From assembly GCA_019637265.1 (NCBI GenBank), contig JAHBVY010000006.1:154832-218831 (forward strand): DNA of 64,000 nt, read 5' to 3'. The translations under genes were made by a program, and so were the position numbers. Of the stretch, positions 45,127 through 55,208 are shown piece by piece. Within the stretch, counting starts at the first letter, position 1. Each line of letters starts with the position of its first letter. The notes beneath the pieces were generated by a model. That model worked only from the letters and a program-made list of their open reading frames with translations. It did not search any database and was not told the origin of the DNA. This DNA comes from Polyangiaceae bacterium (GTDB lineage Bacteria > Myxococcota_A > Polyangia > Polyangiales > Polyangiaceae).

Positions 45127-46737
45127 ATGACGCTGAAGACGGACTTCTTGGTGCTCGGGAGCGGCGTCGCTGGCTTGAGCTTCGCGCTCGAGGCGGCGCG
45201 CCACGGCGAGGTGCTGGTGGTCACCAAGCGCGGCGTGAGCGACACCGCCACCAGCTGGGCTCAAGGTGGGGTCGCTGCGGTGCTCTCCCCTGACGATTCG
45301 CTCGATCGCCACGTGCAAGACACCCTCGTCGCGGGCGCGGGGCTCTGCCACGACGTGGTGGTCGAGCTGTGCGTGAAGGAGGGCCCCGCGGCCATGCGCT
45401 GGCTGATCGAGCAAGGCGCTCGCTTCGATCAGGCCGAGGGTGGGGAGCTCGACCTGGGGCGTGAGGGGGGCCACACGGAGCGCCGCGTGGCGCACGCGGG
45501 GGACGCGACCGGTCGTGAGATCCAGCGCTCGCTCCATCAGCAGGCGAGCGAGCACCCGAACATCCGCTTCCTCGAGTGGCACATGGGGGTGGATTTAATC
45601 ACCCTGACTGACTTTGGCGGGCCCGATCGCTGCGTCGGCGCCTACGTGTTCGATGAGCGCGCGGGGGAGATCCACACGGTGCTCGCGCGCGCCACGGTGC
45701 TCGCCACGGGCGGCGCGGGGAAGGTGTACCTCTACACCTCGAACCCGGACGTCGCGACGGGCGACGGCGTGGCGATGGCGTACCGAGCGGGCGCCGAAAT
45801 CGCCAACATGGAGTTCTACCAGTTCCACCCGACCTGCCTGTTTCACCCCGCGGCGAAGAGCTTCCTCGTCAGCGAGACGCTGCGCGGTGAGGGCGCGGTG
45901 CTGCGGCTCCCGACGGGTGAGCCCTTCATGGCGGCGCACCACGAGATGGCGGATCTCGCGCCGCGCGACGTGGTGGCGCGCGCCATCGACTACGAGATGA
46001 AGCGCGGCGGGTATGAGTTCGTGCTGCTCGACATCACGCACAAGCCGAGGGACTTCGTGATGGAGCGCTTCCCCACCATCTACGAGCGCTGCAAGGGGTT
46101 CGGGATCGACATCACGGCGGCGCCGTTCCCGGTGGTGCCGGCGGCGCACTACATGTGCGGTGGGGTCACCTCCAACCTGTGGGGGCGCTCGTCGCTGCCC
46201 GGGCTGTTCGCGATCGGTGAGACGGCGTGCACCGGGCTCCACGGCGCCAATCGGCTGGCCTCCAACTCCTTGCTGGAGGGGCTGGTGTTCGGGCGCCGCG
46301 CGGCGGAGAAGCTCGCCAGTGAGATCGCGCAGCTGCGCACCGCGCCGCACCCGAGCGTGCCCGAGTGGCAAACAGGCTCCGCGGTGCCGAGCGACGAGGC
46401 GGTGGTGGTGAGCCAGAACTGGGAGGAGCTCCGGCGCCTGATGTGGAACTACGTCGGCATCGTGCGCACCTCGGCGCGCCTGCGTCGCGCCGCGCGCCGC
46501 GTGACGCTCCTGGAGGAGGAGATCCGCGAATACTACTGGAAGCACCTGGTGACGCGCGATCTGCTCGAGCTCCGCAACATCCAGACCGTGGCCGAGCTGA
46601 TCATCGGCTCCGCCGCGAGCCGCCGTGAGAGCCGCGGCCTCCACTACACGCTCGATCACCTGACGAGTGACGACGCCTGGATCGCCGACACCGTGATCAA
46701 GCGCGGCGTGCCGGCGCACTTGAGGGATCGGCGATGA
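45127..46737 (+). CDS. nadB: L-aspartate oxidase
   Basis: A 536-residue flavoenzyme that oxidises L-aspartate to iminoaspartate for NAD synthesis. Signatures: DFLVLGSGVAGLSFALEAAR (FAD), SDTATSWAQGGVAAVLSP, YQFHPTCLFHPAAKSFLVSE, PVVPAAHYMCGGV and GLHGANRLASNSLLEGLVFG. Length is near E. coli NadB (540). ATG 45127 has GTAGG upstream and is preferred; ATG 45106 in the same frame is an alternative. The gene overlaps the next start (ATGA). No nadA or nadC lies beside it, unlike many bacteria. Confidence 0.95.
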   Translation: MTLKTDFLVLGSGVAGLSFALEAARHGEVLVVTKRGVSDTATSWAQGGVAAVLSPDDSLDRHVQDTLVAGAGLCHDVVVELCVKEGPAAMRWLIEQGARFDQAEGGELDLGREGGHTERRVAHAGDATGREIQRSLHQQASEHPNIRFLEWHMGVDLITLTDFGGPDRCVGAYVFDERAGEIHTVLARATVLATGGAGKVYLYTSNPDVATGDGVAMAYRAGAEIANMEFYQFHPTCLFHPAAKSFLVSETLRGEGAVLRLPTGEPFMAAHHEMADLAPRDVVARAIDYEMKRGGYEFVLLDITHKPRDFVMERFPTIYERCKGFGIDITAAPFPVVPAAHYMCGGVTSNLWGRSSLPGLFAIGETACTGLHGANRLASNSLLEGLVFGRRAAEKLASEIAQLRTAPHPSVPEWQTGSAVPSDEAVVVSQNWEELRRLMWNYVGIVRTSARLRRAARRVTLLEEEIREYYWKHLVTRDLLELRNIQTVAELIIGSAASRRESRGLHYTLDHLTSDDAWIADTVIKRGVPAHLRDRR

Positions 46738-47852
46738 GCGCGCCGCGCGTCGCGCTGTGCTTGCCCGGCGGAGGCGCCACCGGCGCGATGTACCAAATCG
46801 GCGCGCTGGCGGCGCTGGAGGACAGCGTGGAGGGCCTGGACGCCAATCGCTTCGACCTCTACCTCGGCACCTCGAGCGGGGCGAGCGTCGCCGCGGCGCT
46901 CGCCGGCGGCAGCCCCGCGCAGCGGATGTACCGCGCCTTCCTCGACCCGGCGGACACCTACTTCCCGCTCGAGCGCCGGCACCTGCTCCGGACCGACGTC
47001 GCCGAGTGGCGGCGCGCGATCACCACCGCGCTCCGGGCGCTGGCGCACGGCGGCCGGAGCCTGGTGAACAAGAGCGCGGCGGCGACCCCGGCCGCGCTGT
47101 GGGAGGAGCTCGATCGCCTGCACGACTCGCTCCCCGCCGGGCTGTTCTCGCTGGATGGCTACGAGCGTTTCCTCGCGGATTTTTTCTATCGCCGCTCGCT
47201 GCCCAACACCTTCCACAGCATGCCGCGTGAGCTCTTGATCTTGAGTCACGATCTGGACTCCGGGGAGCAGGTGCTGTTCGGGGCGCCGGGCTTCGAGCAC
47301 GTGCCCGTGAGCCGGGCGGCGGTGGCGAGCATGGCGTTGCCGCCGTTCTTCTCGCCGGTGCGCATCGGGGATCGCCACTACATCGACGCCGGCGCCGCGC
47401 AGCTGGCGCAGCTGGATGTCGCCGCTCAGCGCGGGGCCGACGTGCTGGTGGTGGTGAGCCCGATGGTGCCGGTGCAGGCGGACGTGGTGCCGACCGGACA
47501 CGGTGAGCGGAAGAGCGTGCGCGACAAGGGCTACCTGTGGGTGGCGAACCAAGGCATGCGCATCGCGATGCACGCGCTGCTGCGGGAGCGCGTGGCGCGC
47601 CTCGAGCGTGAGGGGAGCTGTCAGGTGATCTTGATCGAGCCGGAGCCGACCGACGGCGTGTTCTTCATGCACCACCCGGCGAGCTTCGCGGCGCGGCGCA
47701 AGGTGCTGGAGTACGCCTACCGGACGACGCGCGAGCGGGTGGGGCGCTGGCTGGTGGATGGGGAGGTCGACCGGGCTGGCTGGCGGCCGCGCCCGCCGCC
47801 CTCGCGCCTGCCGCCGCCGCCGCTGCCCTCGGAGGCGCCGAACGCGGGATGA
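46734..47852 (+). CDS. Patatin-like phospholipase
   Basis: A 372-residue patatin-domain protein with the oxyanion glycine loop (CLPGGGATGAMYQIGALAAL), nucleophile S47 in GTSSG, and the dyad Asp at D218 (YIDAGAAQ). The acid motif is D-A-G rather than the common D-G-G/A. Patatins cleave acyl chains from phospholipids or other lipid esters. It has no signal peptide and ends in a Pro-rich tail. Its ATG overlaps the nadB stop, so it is coupled to nadB; no functional link is known. Confidence 0.9.
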   Translation: MSAPRVALCLPGGGATGAMYQIGALAALEDSVEGLDANRFDLYLGTSSGASVAAALAGGSPAQRMYRAFLDPADTYFPLERRHLLRTDVAEWRRAITTALRALAHGGRSLVNKSAAATPAALWEELDRLHDSLPAGLFSLDGYERFLADFFYRRSLPNTFHSMPRELLILSHDLDSGEQVLFGAPGFEHVPVSRAAVASMALPPFFSPVRIGDRHYIDAGAAQLAQLDVAAQRGADVLVVVSPMVPVQADVVPTGHGERKSVRDKGYLWVANQGMRIAMHALLRERVARLEREGSCQVILIEPEPTDGVFFMHHPASFAARRKVLEYAYRTTRERVGRWLVDGEVDRAGWRPRPPPSRLPPPPLPSEAPNAG

Positions 47853-47947
47853 GCGGTCGCCGCGCGCAGTCGGTACGCGACGCTGACCATGGCGCGCGCT
47901 CAGGTGCGCCGCGCGGGAGCGAACGGCGCATCAGTTCGCGCTGTGGT

Positions 47948-48463
47948 GTGCCGCGGCGCGGCGGACTGGATCGCGCCGTCAAGGCTTGGCTCCTGCTCGC
48001 GGCGCTGCTCCTCACCCTGGGTTGTCAGGAGCCCTACCGAGTGGGGGAGTACGTGTGGGTCGAGTGGGAGGGCAAGAACTACCCCGCGTACATCGTGGCG
48101 CAGCGCAGCAAGACGCGCTTCCGCGTGCACTTCGACGGCTACGACACGCGCTGGGACGAGGACGTCACCCTCGAGCGCATCAAGGGCCGCATCCCCAGCG
48201 ACAAACCGGTGGCCGCGCCGCCGCCGCCGGAGAAGGTGGCGCGCGTCCTGGGGCTGCCCGCCGCGCCCTCCGCCTCGGCGCAGGTGGCGGTGAGCCCCTA
48301 CCAGGTAGGCGACAAGATCCGGGTGCGCTGGCGCGGCTCGATCTACCCCGCCACCGTGACCGAGGTGCTCGGCCCCGATCGTTGTCGCGTCCACTACGAC
48401 GGGCACGAGAGCGCTTGGGACGAGGTGGTGGACATCACCACTCGGGTCGAGGGGCGGCGCTGA
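47948..48463 (+). CDS. Lipoprotein with two Tudor-knot/chromo-barrel-like repeats
   Basis: A 171-residue lipoprotein (signal WLLLAALLLTLGC) with two related modules: YRVGEYVWVEWEGKNYPAYI with FRVHFDGYDTRWDEDV, and YQVGDKIRVRWRGSIYPATV with CRVHYDGHESAWDEVV, joined by a Pro/Ala linker. The F/Y-x-V/I-H-Y-x-G-x4-W-D-E pattern is that of eukaryotic MRG15/Tip60-type chromo barrels (Tudor-knot), as well as bacterial SH3-like relatives. Ligand unknown; in an envelope location it cannot bind histones. The GTG at 47948 is chosen because the upstream codons show low G/C in the third position; ATG 47849, overlapping the patatin stop, is the alternative and would add 33 residues. Confidence 0.7.
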   Translation: MPRRGGLDRAVKAWLLLAALLLTLGCQEPYRVGEYVWVEWEGKNYPAYIVAQRSKTRFRVHFDGYDTRWDEDVTLERIKGRIPSDKPVAAPPPPEKVARVLGLPAAPSASAQVAVSPYQVGDKIRVRWRGSIYPATVTEVLGPDRCRVHYDGHESAWDEVVDITTRVEGRR

Positions 48464-48822
48464 GCCGCCCTGCGCCCCTCGTGAAGTCAGGTCAGTCGTT
48501 CATCGCGCGGATGCTCCCGCGTGACGCTCGGCGCGTGAATATCCGTGCGGAATAGTCTGACCTGTGCCGTGGCCCCGGCACTTACCTAAGCGCGTCATGA
48601 ACCGGCGCCGGGCGCGTTGGGGTCAGATGTAGGATAGGGTGGGAGTCATCGTGCGGATAAATTTGGCTGTTCGGCGCGAGGTCACGTAGCCAAGGAGGGT
48701 CCCCTGGGTGACGGCGTCGGTGGCGGCGCTGGGCGGCGACGAGCGTCTCGCGGCGAGCGCTCGGCGGCGAGCGTGCGTCCAGGGGAGGCGGTGAGCGCGG
48801 AGGTGCTGACGTGGAACGAGCG
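48464..48822 (+). other. Intergenic region before the small exported protein
   Basis: No gene supported. It holds an imperfect inverted repeat (AGTCAGGTCAG at 48484 with GTCTGACCT near 48557) and an A/T-richer stretch (GTGCGGATAAATTTGGCTG, 48652-48670) that could hold a promoter. No tRNA or T-run hairpin seen. Confidence 0.35.
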
Positions 48823-49305
48823 ATGACCTTGCAAGGTGTGGGTGAGCCGATCAGTCGGCGAGGCTGGATCTGGGCGGCGCTGGCGGGCCTCTTCGGGCTC
48901 ACCGCGAGCGCCCGCGTGGAGGCCGCTCCCAAGGTGCTCGTGCTCGGTGAGGTGGACAGCAAGGTGCGGCGCGCGGAGCGCTGGCTGGCGCGCGAGCTAC
49001 GTAAGAGCCTGCGCGCCGAGCTCTCGCGCCTGGAGATCCCAGCGAAGAGCGAGGAGCCGTACGTGCTCAGCGTGAGCTTGACCCAGCTCTTCACCAAGCG
49101 CGTCGATGACAAGACGGCGGAGGCGGAGAGCACCGCGGTGATCTCGGCGGTGCTCCGCAAGCAGAAGGGCGGCGCGCTGCACGCCATCTTGCGAGGCAAG
49201 GCGACCGCCATCGACGCGGCGGTGCCCACGCGCGAGGTGGAGCTGTCCGCGCTGCAGGGCGCGGTGCGGAGCGCGCTCCGGCGCGTCCCCGAGGCGATCC
49301 GCTAG
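48823..49305 (+). CDS. Hypothetical exported protein
   Basis: A 160-residue protein with a signal peptide whose n-region is followed by GWIWAALAGLFGLTASA. The mature part is basic and helix/strand mixed (VLVLGEVDSKVRRAERWLAR, LRKSLRAELSRLEIPAKSEE, YVLSVSLTQLFTKRVDDKTA, ALHAILRGKATAIDAAVPTR). It resembles small DUF-type secreted proteins with an alternation of beta strands and a final helix, but I cannot name the family. ATG 48823 is used; a GTG at 48811 would add four residues. It stands alone. Confidence 0.65.
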   Translation: MTLQGVGEPISRRGWIWAALAGLFGLTASARVEAAPKVLVLGEVDSKVRRAERWLARELRKSLRAELSRLEIPAKSEEPYVLSVSLTQLFTKRVDDKTAEAESTAVISAVLRKQKGGALHAILRGKATAIDAAVPTREVELSALQGAVRSALRRVPEAIR

Positions 49306-49435
49306 CTAGTCAGCCTAACGAGCTGACCGCGGCGCAGCGCCAGGCGTGCTTGACGGCGCCTGGCAGCTAGACAGTTAGCTAAACTAACAGCTCAGGGGAG
49401 CTGCGGCAGTGGCCTGAGTACGTCAGATAGACTGA

Positions 49436-49460
49436 TAGTTGGGGGTTGGACGGCACCGCG
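49436..49460 (+). repeat. T-run/G-run intergenic motif (copy 5)
   Basis: GGGGGTTGGACGGCACCGC (49441-49459) is identical to 8445-8463, but the T-run is reduced to TAGTT. The gap 49306-49472 also contains the small palindrome GTTAGCTAAACTAAC and lies between two convergent genes. Confidence 0.6.
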
Positions 49461-49472
49461 CCGCAAGTCGCC

Positions 49473-49928
49473 TCACGGTGGATGCTCCGCGGCGCGCCAG
49501 GCGGGGCCGAAGGCACCGGAGCCCGGCATGCGCCCGAGCGATCGCCAGGCGGCCTCCAGGCGCCCGCGCTCATCCACGCTGAGCAGCGCCGGGTCGCGGT
49601 CGCTCGCTTGCTTCGCCAGCCGCAGCCAGCCATCGGCTCGCGTGGCGTCGCCCACCGCCAGGTGGGATAGCCCACGGTAGAGCGCGTAGCGGGCGCGCTC
49701 ATCGGGCTCGAGCTCGGCGTAGTCGGGCTCGGTTTCCTTCAGCGCCACCAGCGCGTCGGCGTAGCGCGCGTCGCGGTAGTGCCCTTCACCGACCTCCCAG
49801 CTCGCGCCGCAGCCGATCAAGAGGGCCAGGGCGCCGAGCGTCATGAGCAGCCCGCCGCGGGGAAACGCCGAGGAGGTGGGATGACCCTCGGGGGATGCGC
49901 CCGGTGGTGCGCCGTCAGCGTCGACCAT
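49473..49928 (-). CDS. Small TPR-like lipoprotein
   Basis: A 151-residue protein with a hydrophobic stretch ending in a lipobox-like sequence (LLMTLGALALLIGC) and a single helical-repeat pair (GEGHYRDARYADALVALKET, DERARYALYRGLSHLAVGDA, RADGWLRLAKQASDRDP) that fits a tetratricopeptide or BamD-like fold. Start is uncertain: ATG 49928 gives a long n-region, ATG 49985 an even longer one. Function not inferable; TPR lipoproteins often act in envelope assembly. The gene converges with the exported protein before it. Confidence 0.65.
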   Translation of the reverse strand: MVDADGAPPGASPEGHPTSSAFPRGGLLMTLGALALLIGCGASWEVGEGHYRDARYADALVALKETEPDYAELEPDERARYALYRGLSHLAVGDATRADGWLRLAKQASDRDPALLSVDERGRLEAAWRSLGRMPGSGAFGPAWRAAEHPP

Positions 49929-50083
49929 GGGGCCCGGTTCGGCGCGCGGCGGCGCGAGTTGCGTGGTGAGCGCGCCGTGGCTCATCGGGCGTCGGGCTGC
50001 GCTCAGCGGTTCGCGTGGCGTCGCTTGGGGTGGCGTGATTCAGCACGTGTTGGAGCGCTCGAGCTGTCGATAGAAGAGCCGAC

Positions 50084-50113
50084 TTGCTACTATTCGAGCG
50101 ACTTTGCTAGCGT
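50084..50113 (+). promoter_or_regulatory. Putative promoter of the XRE-cupin regulator
   Basis: TTGCTA (50084-50089) and TAGCGT (50108-50113) are separated by 18 bases and end nine bases before the ATG at 50123; the region is unusually A/T-rich for this genome. Confidence 0.45.
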
Positions 50114-50769
50114 CCGCCGGGTATGGCTGGAGCGCGAAGCAAGGCGAGCCCTCAGGGCAAGGCGAACGGCGAGGGTCAGGACGGCGCCTCTCAGAGCAAG
50201 GCGAGCCCACAGGGCAAGGCCGCCAAGCCGAGCGCGCCCCTGGGCGACAGCGCCGAGCGCGCCGCGAGCCACCTGGCCCACAACATCCGCGAGCTGCGTG
50301 AGCAGCGGCGGCTGTCGCAGCAGCAGCTCGCGGAGCTGTCCGGTGTCCCGCGGCCCACCATCGCCAACCTGGAGACGGGCGGCTCGAACCCCACCTTGGC
50401 GGTGCTCGTGAAGCTGGCGGAGGCGCTCTACGTGAGCATCGAGGAGCTGATCGTGAAGGCGCGCCCCAGCGCGCGTTTGTACCCGGCCGGCTCGCTCCCG
50501 AGTCGCGTGCGGGGGCGCGCGCGGGTGCAGGAGCTGCTCCCGGAGCCAGTGCGCGGGCTCGAGGTGGAGCGGCTCGAGCTGCCTCGGGGCGCGCGGCTCG
50601 CGCTGCGCGCGGCGCCCGCGGGGAGCCGTGAGTACCTCACGTGCGAGGCGGGGGAGCTCATGCTCGTCACCGGCGAGAGCCGCTTCGAGCTGAAGGGCGG
50701 TGACGTCGTCAGTTTCCGCGGGGATTTAGAGCGCAGCTACGCGAACCAGGGTGGTGAGGCGGCGGTGGT

Positions 50770-52665
<1,896 letters not shown>

Positions 52666-52771
52666 GTCGGGCCAGGCCCGCGAGCTTCAGGCCGCCCCCG
52701 ACGGCTAGCGTGCGCTCGTTGCTCCAGGCTGCGGGCGTTGGGGCGGGGAGCTGACCAGCGCGGCACCTGGC

Positions 52772-53032
52772 TCAGGGCGCCTCCTCGTCCGGCGGGGAGA
52801 TGGGCGGCGGGTTACGCGCCGCGGGGTGAGAGCCGTCGTCGGGCTCGGGGACGAGCAGCGGCGTCTCCTCTGGGTCCACCGGCTCGGGCTCGGGCTGAGG
52901 CGGGTTGGTCGACAGAGTTCCGTCTGGCGCCGGCGGGTTGCGGTGCACCTGGGACTGCGAGGCGCAGGCTGGGAGCAGGCTGACGGAGACGATGAAGGCT
53001 GGGGCGAGGACTGACTTGGATTTGAGGGACAT
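52772..53032 (-). CDS. Small proline-rich lipoprotein
   Basis: An 86-residue protein with a lipobox (VSVSLLPAC, Cys21) and a Pro/Glu-rich mature part with no fold visible (PPQPEPEPVDPEETPLLVPE, ending PPISPPDEEAP). ATG 53032 with CAGGAG nine bases upstream is preferred over ATG 53068. Function unknown. It is divergent from the kinase gene at 53.3 kb. Confidence 0.65.
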   Translation of the reverse strand: MSLKSKSVLAPAFIVSVSLLPACASQSQVHRNPPAPDGTLSTNPPQPEPEPVDPEETPLLVPEPDDGSHPAARNPPPISPPDEEAP

Positions 53033-53229
53033 GGGCGGCTCCTGTATCGGGGGCGACGGTAACACCAATCGCTCGAGCTGGCAGGTCGAGGTGCATGACG
53101 CGAGCGTTCGCCGACCTCAGCGAACCCGACCTCAGCAAGCAGAGGGGCGCCTAACGCGCTGAGCGCTGCGGAGCTTGCACCGCTGTTTTACGGGAGATGT
53201 CCGAATCGACGGGCGCTGCATCAAGGGGG

Positions 53230-53252
53230 TTTGGGGGTTTGGCAGGTCGCTG
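53230..53252 (+). repeat. T-run/G-run intergenic motif (copy 6, GGCAGGTCGCT variant)
   Basis: TTTGGGGGTTTGGCAGGTCG then CT. Its last 20 bases equal those at 44855-44874. It lies 48 bases before the likely start of the kinase-like gene in a divergent gap of 267 bases. Confidence 0.6.
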
Positions 53253-53299
53253 CACGTCTCGAGGTGACAGCCGCTCCGAGTGCCCACAGACTCCGAGGC

Positions 53300-54283
53300 G
53301 TGGCCCGGTTGACTCCTGTTTCTGCTCGAGAAGCGGCGCGCATCGCGGCGGACTTTGGGCTGACGTTCGTGGGACTGACGGAGGTCGACGGGGGGAGCGT
53401 CAACTCCAACTTCCGGCTCGAGACGGCGGAGGGCGCCTGGTTCCTCCGCGTGTTCGAGGAGCAGGACGCCGATGGCGCGGCGCGTGAGCTCGCGCTCTTG
53501 CGTGAGCTGGCGGAGCGCGGCGTGCCCACCACCCTGCCGCCGCGGCGCCTGGACGGCCTCGAGGTCTCCAGCATCGGTGGCAAGCCCGCCGCCATCTACC
53601 CCTGGTTCCGTGGGGAAATGGTGTGCACCCAGGCGGCGACGCCCGCGCGCTGTGAGCAGGTGGCGGCGGCGCTGGCCCAGGTGCACTTGGTGAGCGCCGA
53701 GCTGCCGCACGCCCCGCTGGGGCGCTTCGAGCCAGAGCACCTGTGGGAGCGCTTGGCGCGCGTTCGGCGGAGCAAGAGAGCTGACTTGCTCTCGGCGGTG
53801 GAGCGCGCGGAGGCCGCGCTCGAGCGCGTGGAGGCGATGCGGTCAGCTGAGCTGCCGAGTGGCCTCATCCACGGCGACCTGTTTCGCGACAACGTGCTGT
53901 GGCAGGGGCAGCGGCTCGCGGCGCTGCTCGACTTCGAGAGCGCTTGTCACGGTCGCTTCGTGTTCGACCTGATGGTGCTGATCCACGCCTGGTGCTTCAC
54001 GCACCAGTTCGAGCTCGATCGGGTGGCGGCGGTGCTCCGCGGCTACCAGTGGGTGCGGCCGCTCAGCGACGCGGAGCGCGCGGCGCTGACGACGGAGGGT
54101 GAGCTCGCCGCGCTCCGCTTCGTGTGCACGCGGCTCACGGACTATTCCCTGAGGCAATCGGCGCTGCCGAGCGGGGAGCTTCAGCCGCCGCTCCGCGACT
54201 TCCGGCGGTTCTTCGCGCGGCTCGAGGCGCTCCAGGGCGCGGCCATGCAGCGCGCGCTAAGCTCCGAGTCGAGCCATGCGTGA
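53300..54283 (+). CDS. Phosphotransferase, homoserine kinase type II-like (ThrB/APH fold)
   Basis: A 327-residue protein of the aminoglycoside-phosphotransferase fold. It has the Brenner motif HGDLFRDNVLW and the metal-binding D-F-E in ALLDFESACHG, and an N-lobe with VDGGSVNSNFRLETAEGAWF-LRVFE. The GGSVNSNF start and overall length fit homoserine kinase type II, which phosphorylates homoserine in threonine synthesis. Other APH-fold kinases are possible. Start is GTG 53300 or TTG 53309; the frame upstream crosses the intergenic motif. The stop lies eight bases inside the next gene. Confidence 0.82.
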   Translation: MARLTPVSAREAARIAADFGLTFVGLTEVDGGSVNSNFRLETAEGAWFLRVFEEQDADGAARELALLRELAERGVPTTLPPRRLDGLEVSSIGGKPAAIYPWFRGEMVCTQAATPARCEQVAAALAQVHLVSAELPHAPLGRFEPEHLWERLARVRRSKRADLLSAVERAEAALERVEAMRSAELPSGLIHGDLFRDNVLWQGQRLAALLDFESACHGRFVFDLMVLIHAWCFTHQFELDRVAAVLRGYQWVRPLSDAERAALTTEGELAALRFVCTRLTDYSLRQSALPSGELQPPLRDFRRFFARLEALQGAAMQRALSSESSHA

Positions 54284-55208
54284 CACCACCACCTCGGCGA
54301 GCTCTGAGCTCTCGTCCCAAGGCTTTCAGCGCTTCATCCAGGGCCGCTGGGCGGCGGCGGAGAGTGGCCCTGACTACGCCTATGCGTCGGACCGCATCAC
54401 GCGCCTGGCCTTCGACAAGCTGCCTCCGATGCAGCTCATGGTGGAGGCCGCGGTGCGCTCGTTCTGGCACCTGCAAGTGGGGCAGCTCTTGGGTCACGCG
54501 GTGAAGGTGGGGCAGCGCCAGTTCCCGCGCGTCTTCCAGGTGGCGGGCCGCTGCGCCGAGACGCTCGGCATCGCCCCGCCGGACTTGTACGTGGTGAACA
54601 GCCCTTACCTGAACGCGGCCACCTACGGCACGCGGGACCACAGCTTCATCGTCGTGCACTCGGCCCTGGTGGATCACCTCTCGGAAGCCGAGCTGACGAG
54701 CGTGATCGGGCACGAGTGCGGTCACATCCACAATCAGCACGTGACCTACCTCACCACCTTGAAGGTGCTGGAGGGGCTCGGGGGTCACTTCAGCGCGCTG
54801 CTCAGCCTCGGCCTCAGCCTCTCGCTCAAGGCCTGGTCGCGGCGCGCGGAGATCACCTGCGATCGCGCCGCGCTCTTGTGCACGAAGGATCTCGACGTCG
54901 CCACCCGGGCGCTCACCAAGCTGGCGCTCGGCTCGCAGCGGCTGTACGACGAGCTCGACGTGGACGTGTTCTTGGAGCAGCACGCCGAGCTACAGACGAA
55001 CGCGGGCCGCTACGGTGAGCTGTTCTCGTCGCACCCGTGGCTCCCGAAGCGCGTGCTCGCGCTCCGGCTGTTCGCCGAGAGCGACGTGTATCAGCGGCGG
55101 GCGGGCTTGGATGGCGCTGGAGCGCCAGATCGCTCAGGGAGCTCGGTGAGTAAAACGCTGGCCGCGGTGGACGCCGAGGTGGAGCGCTTGGTGAAGGTGG
55201 TGGGCTGA
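54276..55208 (+). CDS. M48 family zinc metallopeptidase
   Basis: A 310-residue peptidase with the gluzincin motif H146-E147-x2-H150 (SVIGHECGHIHNQH) and the third ligand E192 (RRAEITCDRAALL). A helical segment between them (FSALLSLGLSLSL, about 172-184) may be membrane-associated but there is no clear signal peptide. The family includes HtpX and Ste24-like proteases and the Oma1/BepA group, acting in membrane or envelope quality control. It overlaps the upstream kinase gene by eight bases and the downstream dynamin-like gene by one base, so the operon is translationally coupled. Confidence 0.9.
   Translation: MRDTTTSASSELSSQGFQRFIQGRWAAAESGPDYAYASDRITRLAFDKLPPMQLMVEAAVRSFWHLQVGQLLGHAVKVGQRQFPRVFQVAGRCAETLGIAPPDLYVVNSPYLNAATYGTRDHSFIVVHSALVDHLSEAELTSVIGHECGHIHNQHVTYLTTLKVLEGLGGHFSALLSLGLSLSLKAWSRRAEITCDRAALLCTKDLDVATRALTKLALGSQRLYDELDVDVFLEQHAELQTNAGRYGELFSSHPWLPKRVLALRLFAESDVYQRRAGLDGAGAPDRSGSSVSKTLAAVDAEVERLVKVVG

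Noticed and set aside
49379..49702. A 107-codon minus-strand frame overlapping the TPR-like lipoprotein gene
   Set aside because: It overlaps the better supported frame, lacks a start signal and has no recognisable domain.
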